Assembly: GCF_000315625.1 (NCBI RefSeq)
Contig: NW_005434527.1
Span: 1-64,000 of the forward strand
DNA length: 64,000 bases
Direction of reading: 5' to 3'
Origin: Guillardia theta CCMP2712
Lineage: Eukaryota > Cryptophyceae > Pyrenomonadales > Geminigeraceae
In this document: piece by piece, positions 57,601 to 64,000 of the stretch
How positions within the stretch are numbered: position 1 is the stretch's first letter
How the letters are laid out: every line of letters starts with the position of its first letter
Notes under the pieces: generated by a model
Databases searched by the model: none
Told to the model about the DNA's origin: nothing
Seen by the model: only the letters and a program-made list of their open reading frames with translations
Program-made: the position numbers and the translations under genes

Positions 57601-59312
57601 ATGCGACTTATCAACTTGATATTTCGATTTGTTGACAGTTGTGTCGTAGGCAAGAAAGTCATACCATCAGCAGTGAACAAAGTCTGCAATGTAGAGAGCA
57701 TAGACAACGATACTACTCGCTTTGAATGGATTGTTGGCTCCCTCTCAAGATTTACCTTGGGCGATAAAATCACCAGCTCTTCTGTATCGGCTGGAGGTTC
57801 AAAATGGGTGTTGGACTTTTATCCGAAGGGATATGTGATGCCAGAGCATGCTTCTCTATACTTGAACGTCGCAAATCCTGAAAACCTCGCAGCTGATTGG
57901 AGTTGTCATGTTACTTTCACTCTTTCTGTGCTTAATCCTGCGACCAAAGAGCCCATAGAAAAGTCAACGTTTTCAAAGCTGTTCACGAAGGAAGTTCATA
58001 GCTGGGGCAAAAACAATTTTGTATCAATAAGGGGGATTCAAGCTGGTCAGTATACTGTCAACGATACTATTCTCATCGGAGCAGAGATATCAAGTGTAAA
58101 GGAGATTGCTCATGATATTGAGGATTGGGGACTTATGTCAGACGGTCGCCATCGTTTTGTTTGGAAAGTGCAGAACTACAAGTCTACATTTTCTAGATTG
58201 AAAACGGGACAAAAGATTTCAAGTGCCTCCTTTGTTACCGGAGAACTACCGTGGTTTCTTGATTTGTATCCCAATGGTTACAAGAATCCCAACTACATCG
58301 CAGTCTATCTGCACTCGGGATCCAATAGTAAGGAAGCTCGAGCTGCACGGGTGCCGTTCTCACTTCTGGTTTTTGATAACCATTCCCAACAATTTCAGCT
58401 CTGTGCTAATTTGTGTCAAACGTTTGACCGGAGTGCACGATGCTGGGGTAAGCATAGCCTCAAACGAAAAGCAGATGTGATGTCAGGTGATAAGAGGTAT
58501 ATCGATAACAACATGCTTGTATTGGCGGTTGACATTGCTATGATGAAAGAAAATTTTGCGCAAGCAAAGAGATATCTGTGGGTGCCTATTGCCAGCGCCA
58601 GCCGTTGTAGAGGATGCCAAAAAAGTCTCTTCTTCAATGCACAGAAAGTTCAATGTCATTACACTGGAGAAGTTTTCTGTGGAAAATGCTGCAAGACTAA
58701 AATCAAATTGCCTGAGCTCGGATACAAGACTGAAGTCACGGTGTGCGACCGTGCAATTGCAGAAAGGCATCTTGCAAAGAGTTTTAAGCAACTATCTGCG
58801 AATCCCCTCAACTTCCACCCTGCTCTGGTACAATATAAGGGACCTCGCGATGGCTTTGAAGATTTCGAGTGCATGGCATATGGAGTTTTGTGGGAGCCTG
58901 AGCCAGCTGTATTTCAATGCAGAGCATGTTTCAAGCCTTTCGGCTTCTTTCGAAGAAAACACCATTGCAGGTTATTTGATATTTTTCAACGAAAAAACTG
59001 CTTTACATTTTTTTTGATAAGGTGTTGTGGAATGATTTTCTGTTCGGATTGTACTAGTTTCAAAGCTACCTTGCCCGAGCTTGAATTGAACGAACAGGTT
59101 TTCGATCATTTTCTGCTTTTTCTGGATCTAAGTATTAATTTCAATAGGTCAGAATGTGCCAGAATTGTTTCCATGCTCGAAAGGCATCCAACGTTCGACT
59201 CGTTCCTGTTACTCCAAAAGCAGAGAAAAAGGTTGCCCTCATGACAGAAGATTCTAGCACTTATTTGGTCTTAGGGGATGGCTGCGAGAGCAAAGCGCAA
59301 GAGGGAGGCTAA
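57601..59312 (+). CDS. MATH-MATH-FYVE-FYVE protein
   Basis: Exons 57601-58970, 59022-59097 and 59148-59312, with introns of 51 and 50 nt. MATH domain 1 (~30-165) contains RFEWIVGSLSRFTLGDKITS, SAGGSKWVLDFYPKGY and EVHSWGKNNFV. MATH domain 2 (~180-310) contains RHRFVWKVQNYKSTFSRLKT, PWFLDLYPNGYKN and SARCWGKHSL. Next comes a Cys-rich module, SRCRGCQKSLFFNAQKVQCH with CGKCCKTKIKLPELGY, and a canonical FYVE-type zinc finger FQCRACFKPFGFFRRKHHCR joined across the intron to CCGMIFCSDCTSFKATLPEL and VRMCQNCF. The RRKHHCRCCG signature is complete, so binding to PI3P on endosomal membranes is expected for the second finger; the first lacks the RR/KHHC core. MATH domains act as adaptors. The start is uncertain (the ORF opens with MRLINLIFRF). 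Confidence 0.8.
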
Positions 59313-59881
59313 GGATGTTGATGAAGGAGATCTTTCAAAGCTACGACTGTACTGTCCGTTCCTTGCCAATGCGATCATGAAGGCAGGAAGATTCGGCAAA
59401 AAGAAAGACGACAAGAAGAAGCCTCAGAAGGTGATATTGCTTTATTGAAGGGACTCAAGCATGACAGCGATGGGTTTAGGGAGATGATGACTTCGACAGC
59501 GATGATGAAGAAGCTGAGATGTTGAAGAAGAAGAAGGTGACACTTTCCCGCCTTTTCTCACGTCTCATGTCCCACTTCGCAGGAGAAAGCGAGAGCGAAG
59601 GCGAAGGCGGGTAAGAAAGGAAGCAAAGCCAAGGTAAATCCACTGCGCTTTTTATCATGAAATAAGTATTTTTCGTCACAGGGGTCATCTGGACCACTGT
59701 CTATTGTAGCAAAGGGTATTAGAGATGTTCTGGATTACGACCCTAAGAAGGGAGCCAAGGATGAAGGTATTTTTAGCTTGCTTTGTTTTTTGCAAAACTG
59801 ATATTTCCTATAAAGGCGAAGAAGCTGCTGAGAATGAAGATGGAGGGGGAGGGGGAGGAGATTCGGACTGATTGCTTGTTT
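59278..59881 (+). CDS. Small Lys/Asp-rich protein with four micro-introns
   Basis: Five exons from the ATG at 59278, with phase-0 GT-AG introns of about 45-55 nt after QK, KKKK and KAK and a phase-1 one after KDE. They read MAARAKRKREAKDVDEGDLS, then LYCPFLANAIMKAGRFGKKK, GDDDFDSDDEEAEMLKKKK, EKARAKAKAGKKG, GSSGPLSIVAKGIRDVLDYD and EEAAENEDGGGGGGDSD before the TGA at 59879-59881; ~131 residues. No domain recognised; the alternating basic and acidic blocks suggest a nuclear protein. Its start codon lies inside the last codons of the preceding gene, in another frame, so the two genes overlap or share sequence. Confidence 0.6.
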
Positions 59882-60268
59882 GAAAATCCTCTCAGGCATG
59901 GTATGACGAAATGTTCGATAAGATGGAAAACAAAATACAGCAATTCAGATTTTCTTCATCGTTTTACTAGTTTCTACATATCACTACGTTCCTATTGCAT
60001 GTCGAATCATGCTGAAGCTGTCTTGGTAACCGTTTTCACCCACTCTACACTATAATACATTGAAAACCAGCGTTTCCGAAGGCATCACACTTCCCAGCGT
60101 GGTTACATGTTCTTGCCGCATTGAATCAGAAGTACTTAGTACGATTCGTCAGAGGGACCATGGTTCTTCCTTTGTTAGACTCAGCACAACGCCTAAAGGA
60201 GCCACAACATGTGATGTCGGAATAGTCCTGCAAGTGTGTCAATGAATCTGAGATCCAAGCTGGATTGT
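59882..60268. other. Spacer without a gene
   Basis: Converging 3' ends of the small Lys-rich gene (+) and the PDZ gene (-). Nothing recognised. Confidence 0.5.
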
Positions 60269-60760
60269 TCAGACCTTCTCTTTCACTCGCTTCGGCTCAG
60301 CATTGTTTTCTGACCACCGGACACGTATTACTGTAACATGCTCTAGGGAACCATCGACGGTCTCAAGTTCGAGGGTGACTGCGGTTCCTGGCTTACCGTA
60401 GATCATCCTATGAACTGAAAATTCATCGCAACCCTACACGCCATCAACGACAGTTATCATGACATGCTACAACATTACCGTCACTGAATTCCAATCTACA
60501 GAGAGGAGCTCATCCCCAACACGAATCTGTCTTGCAGCGTGCGCAGGCCCCCCGGGTCGAATTCCCGCTACATACCATCCACCACCATCGCCACGTTCTA
60601 GTTCAACACCAATGCCGCAGTCTTGCATTGTCGTCTCATCTTCCCTTTCCAGTTCGGAAGTCGTTTCAGTCTTTGAATACTCAAGACCCATCGCAAGCCC
60701 TGGCACAAGCAAAAAATCAAGACTTTCTGAATTGGGAAAAACACGATGGCAGGTAAGCAA
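60269..60760 (-). CDS. PDZ-domain protein, 5' part missing or in microsatellite
   Basis: Two reverse-strand exons form one PDZ domain. The first (~60760-60480) has GVELERGDGGGWYVAGIRPG, GPAHAARQIRVGDELLSVDW and NSVT. After an intron ending GTGTAG the second (~60430-60269) has GCDEFSVHRMIYGKPGTAVT, LELETV and ENNAEPKRVKEK before the TGA at 60269-60271. Upstream the frame runs into a GA-rich microsatellite and a sequence gap, so the rest of the gene is not visible. PDZ domains bind C-terminal peptides; partner unknown. Confidence 0.65.
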
Positions 60761-60779
60761 ATGGCTGGCAAACATTTGA

Positions 60780-61375
60780 TAGGATGGAGGATAGGGTAGG
60801 GAAGGGTAGGGTAGGAGGTGGAGACACAAGGCAGGTGAGGATATGGAAGGAGTAAAGGATAGGATGAGGTGAGGGGATGCAGGTGGGATGAGGAGATGAG
60901 GATGGGGAGAGGGGGAGGAGAGGAGGATGATGGGGAGAGGGGGAGGAGAGGAGAGGGAAAGGAGAGGGCGATAGGAGGAGGATGGGGAGAGTGGTAGGAG
61001 AGCAAGAGAGGGGAGGTAAGAGGAGGAGGAGGAAGGGAAGAGTGGTAGGAAAGCAGGAGATGAGGAAGAGGAAGAGGAANNNNNNNNNNNNNNNNNNNNN
61101 NNNNNNNNNNNNNNNNNNNNNNNNNNNNNNNNNNNNNNNNNNNNNNNNNNNNNNNNNNNNNNNNNNNNNNNNNNNNNNNGGAGGAGGGGGAGAGTGGTAG
61201 GAGAGGAGGAGAGGAGGAGGGGTGGGGTTGGGAGAGGGGCGATAGAGGGGGGGAAGGGAAGAGGAGGAGGAGGGGGAGAGTGGTATTTAGAGAGGATGAG
61301 AGGGGGAGGGGAGAGTGTAGGAGAGAAGAAGGTGAGGGCGATAGAGGGGGGATAAGAGGAGGAGGAGACGATGAT
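60780..61375. repeat. GA-rich microsatellite containing an assembly gap
   Basis: Purine-rich (GAGGAG, GGGGAG) sequence on both sides of the gap; it keeps frames open and creates spurious ORFs on both strands. Confidence 0.9.
61080..61179. other. Sequence gap (100 N)
   Basis: Unresolved bases inside the GA-rich microsatellite; the true repeat length is unknown. Confidence 1.
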
Positions 61376-61682
61376 GGATGTGGGAGATGCGCAGAGGATT
61401 GTGAGGGTGCGCATGCCATCACGCAAGGTAAAGGCAGAGGGAAATGCGGCAGGCAGCAAGGCCGGCATGTCCCACCGAAACGTTCAAGTTACCACAAGGT
61501 CTGTCCATACTTCTATGTGGATTTATATTAGGAGCCCAATCAATAAAAGCTCCACCCTCAGAGGGGTCGAATACTCACCCCTGGTAACTTATGTGGCTGC
61601 TACAGTAGCTGCAACACCGCCGCAAGGTTTTAGTTAACTGCAGTTTTTCCCGCCCTCTGAGGCCACAAACTCTTTGCAGAGA

Positions 61683-63953
61683 ATGCAGACACCAGCATGC
61701 GTTCGCCTGCAGACTCCGAGTGGACATTTCGATTCTTCTTCCAGAAAGATGGTTCCAAGCACCATCAACACACTATCTACTGGTGGAAAGAAGCATAGAG
61801 AAGATTTCATCTTGGCTGTAACAGAAAACAAACACAGAGAGGTTCATGTTGTGATTTGGCTCTCTTTGTTTCATCCTGAGACTTGCTCTAATATTTGCCA
61901 GATTGGAATATCATTGCTGAGCATTCGAGGAGCAACAATACTTCTCAGTCAATTCAAGGATGACTGTATGTATTCAACGCTTTTGCATTTAATTGATACA
62001 TACACCCCAACGGAGATCCTGTTGCCCCACACGATGGAAAATAGCGGTACGGCATATGGTTGAGAAGAACTGGAATTGATACTGACAACCTAATCCCTCC
62101 TTTTGTATATAAAGCACTCCATACAGTGATTCTACAGACCGAGCATGGATTCATAGTTTTCGTCAAAAGGCATCACTGGAACGATAATAAAGGGTTAGAA
62201 CAGATGAGAATCCTAGCTACCAAGGAGACAATATCCATCGAGCTTGAAGTTTCTTCAAAATATCTTGCCTTATCTTCATTTCATGCATTAATTCGGTACA
62301 CGGAATTTGGGCAGGGATACTCGTATGCTGCGACAAGTTGTCGATTCGAGTACAGGTTTGAAAATAAGTCCCTAAGAATCGTTTTCGATTGTGATGTATC
62401 AGTTGCAGATGCCCAAAGGAATATTTGCAGATTGACCCCAGAACTGCTGCAAATCTTGAGATTATTCATAATGCCCGTGATGTAAAAAATGCATCCTTAT
62501 TCGGAATCATGAATTTTTGTAAGACACATATGGGGCAAAGACTGCTGCGAACAAACATGCTGCAGCCACTCAGTTACCTTTCCAGCGGAAAAATCCAAGA
62601 AAGACTTGATTTCTTGGAGATTCTTTTGAAAAACGAAGAAGCATTTTACGAGATTTCTGAAAAGTTGCCACCATTTCCTGACCTGGAGTACATTGTTACA
62701 GCGACCCTTGTGCAGGTAAACCCGTTCATTCTGATGCGAGTACGATGGTAATGATTCTTTGATCTGCAGATTCCAAAATGCGGAACACAATGCATTTCGG
62801 TTGAAAAATGCCAGTCTCTCATTTCCAAAATTCTCAACATGAAAAATGCTCTGAACCTGGCTACTGGATTGGCGAACACTTTGAAAAAAATGAAAGGATC
62901 ATGTGCCATTTTAGATAAAATGTTGGACTCACTTTCAGAGCCGAAGCTCGATTCAGTCAAAAATGCAATTGATAGAATACTAGCTGATGAATCTTTTCCA
63001 GCAAAGGGAAATATCCTTTCACAGGTGCAGCGATGCTTTGCACTGAGAGCAGGCATCGATTCATTATTGGATGTTGCGCGACAGAGTTACAATGACGTGA
63101 TTGACGATATATACAATTTAGCCCAGCAATACAGGGACGAATATGGAATTGGTTCCATCAAAGTGGTCTACAATATTCGTAGAGGGTATCATCTCAGCAT
63201 GAAATCTGATATTTCTTCTCTACCCCCGATTTTCATACAAAAATCGCAAAAAGGGCATTGCACGTTGTGCACGACAGAAGATCTTGCGAGTCTTGCTAAT
63301 CGCCATAATGAATCTGTGCAAGAAATATATTTGATGACAGGACGGATTCTTGAGGTTATTTAGCTGTATTACTTAAGATCAACCGATTTTGACCATCTTT
63401 AGGACCTTGTTGTTCGATTGAGGGAACATACTGGGTATCTTGCTTTGTATAGTATAATCACCTATCCATTGTGAGATTTTGCAGATGCCTCCTTGATGTT
63501 GCAGACTCAATCAGCCTCCTGGATATGCTGGTCAATGCATCATGAACGGAAACGAGTCGATTGACCATATTTGTTCACAGCGGTCGTTTGCGCATATGAT
63601 TAGTGTATCTTCGCAGCCATTTGTTAGGCCACAATTCTACCCTGATGGACCACTTGCAATTAGACAAGGGTGATGATATGCAACCGATGAATGACAACAC
63701 ATGTATGTAACTTTGACCCGAACAGACGGCATCCGATGTGTGAGATTCTTGCTCCTGGGTCTTTCGTGTCAAACAATACTATGATGAAGCCCAGAACATC
63801 TAGTTCGTTTTGTGTTTTGACAGGTCCAAATATGTCTGGAAAAAGTTGTTATCTTCGCCAGGTTAACTTTGAATTTTGGAGAAGGAGGTTTCATGTTGCC
63901 TCAGGTCGCCCTCATCATCATATTAGCTCACATGGGAAGCTTCATTCCAGGTA
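61683..63953 (+). CDS. MutS homologue, MSH4-like (partial, continues past the window)
   Basis: Multi-exon gene from the ATG at 61683. The first exon ends in LAVTENKHRE before a 60-nt intron; the next begins IGISLLSIRGATILLSQFKD and has LIDTYTPTEILLPHTMENS. Further exons contain VFVKRHHWNDNKGLEQM, SKYLALSSFHALIRYTEFGQ, IDPRTAANLEIIHNARDVKN, FCKTHMGQRLLRTNMLQPLS, CFALRAGIDSLLDVARQSYN and ALIIILAHMGSFIP. The ATPase Walker A is GPNMSGKSCYLRQ (~63,820-63,850). The sequence starts at the connector domain without the N-terminal mismatch-recognition domain, as in MSH4 and MSH5, and the AENxxREIG and Y..LL.L segments fit MSH4 better. MSH4-MSH5 stabilises meiotic crossovers, so the organism probably has a sexual cycle. 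The Walker B region lies outside the window. Start and several splice sites are approximate. Confidence 0.85.
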
Positions 63954-64000
63954 AGGTTCAATAAGAGTTTAAGATTTGGCAATACCAGTAATTATGCATT

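Noticed and set aside
60780-61468. N-terminal extension of the PDZ ORF through the gap
   Set aside because: The frame crosses GA-rich microsatellite and 100 unresolved bases; Pro/Ser/Leu-rich translation is not protein-like.

Overview
The window reads as nuclear DNA of a photosynthetic protist, most likely a cryptophyte alga of the Guillardia theta type. This is inference and not a database match. The support is: genes on both strands split by very short GT-AG introns (45-80 nt where I could place both ends); typically eukaryotic genes (beta-tubulin, Ubc13, Tah18-type diflavin reductase, B56, FYVE, MSH4-like MutS); and several proteins that begin with a signal peptide followed directly by Phe or Tyr, the form of plastid leader described for cryptophytes. 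No rRNA, tRNA or CRISPR array was seen.

The left third (1-17 kb) is accessory and repeat-rich. It holds a broken hypothetical gene; a P-loop NTPase/nuclease-like gene of the Crinkler-RHS type with a repetitive coiled coil and a truncated inverted copy next to it; a decayed reverse-strand gene; a retroelement-like ORF; a plastid-targeted coiled-coil protein; a 1.1-kb terminal-inverted-repeat element nested in an older repeat; a broken piggyBac-like transposase; and a tandem array of ~105-bp units in which two exons encode a 28-residue Cys/His motif. A repeat family ending in AACTTTGAGTAAAG recurs through the whole window, often at the edge of GC-rich islands (about 7.6-8.9, 29.9-30.6, 53.3-53.6 and 56.4-57.0 kb).

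From 18 kb on the window is gene-dense. In order: cytosolic-carboxypeptidase-like M14 peptidase (-), plastid SufA/IscA-type Fe-S carrier (+), tandem HIT protein (-), long coiled-coil protein (+), kaptin-like protein (-), plastid-targeted EF-hand/RRM/KH protein (+), small cupin (+), EGF plus GT23-like fucosyltransferase (-), a B56/PDK1-like kinase fusion (+), ABC half-transporter (-), beta-tubulin (+), pirin (+), HEAT-like/low-complexity/CCHC protein (-), small secreted-type protein (-), Tah18-type diflavin reductase (+), Ubc13 (+), eEF1A-lysine-methyltransferase-like protein (-), MATH-MATH-FYVE-FYVE protein (+), small Lys/Asp-rich protein (+), PDZ protein (-), and MSH4-like MutS homologue (+, running off the right edge). 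Neighbours are mostly unrelated housekeeping genes on alternating strands, as expected in a eukaryote; no operon-like grouping is claimed.

The strongest candidates for something new are the continuous B56-kinase ORF (35.4-38.3 kb), the EF-hand/RRM/KH protein (30.8-32.7 kb), the MATH/FYVE protein (57.6-59.3 kb), the tandem Cys/His exons (15.9-16.4 kb) and the AACTTTGAGTAAAG repeat family. Exon borders given below were read by eye from reading frame and GT/AG and are not supported by transcripts.
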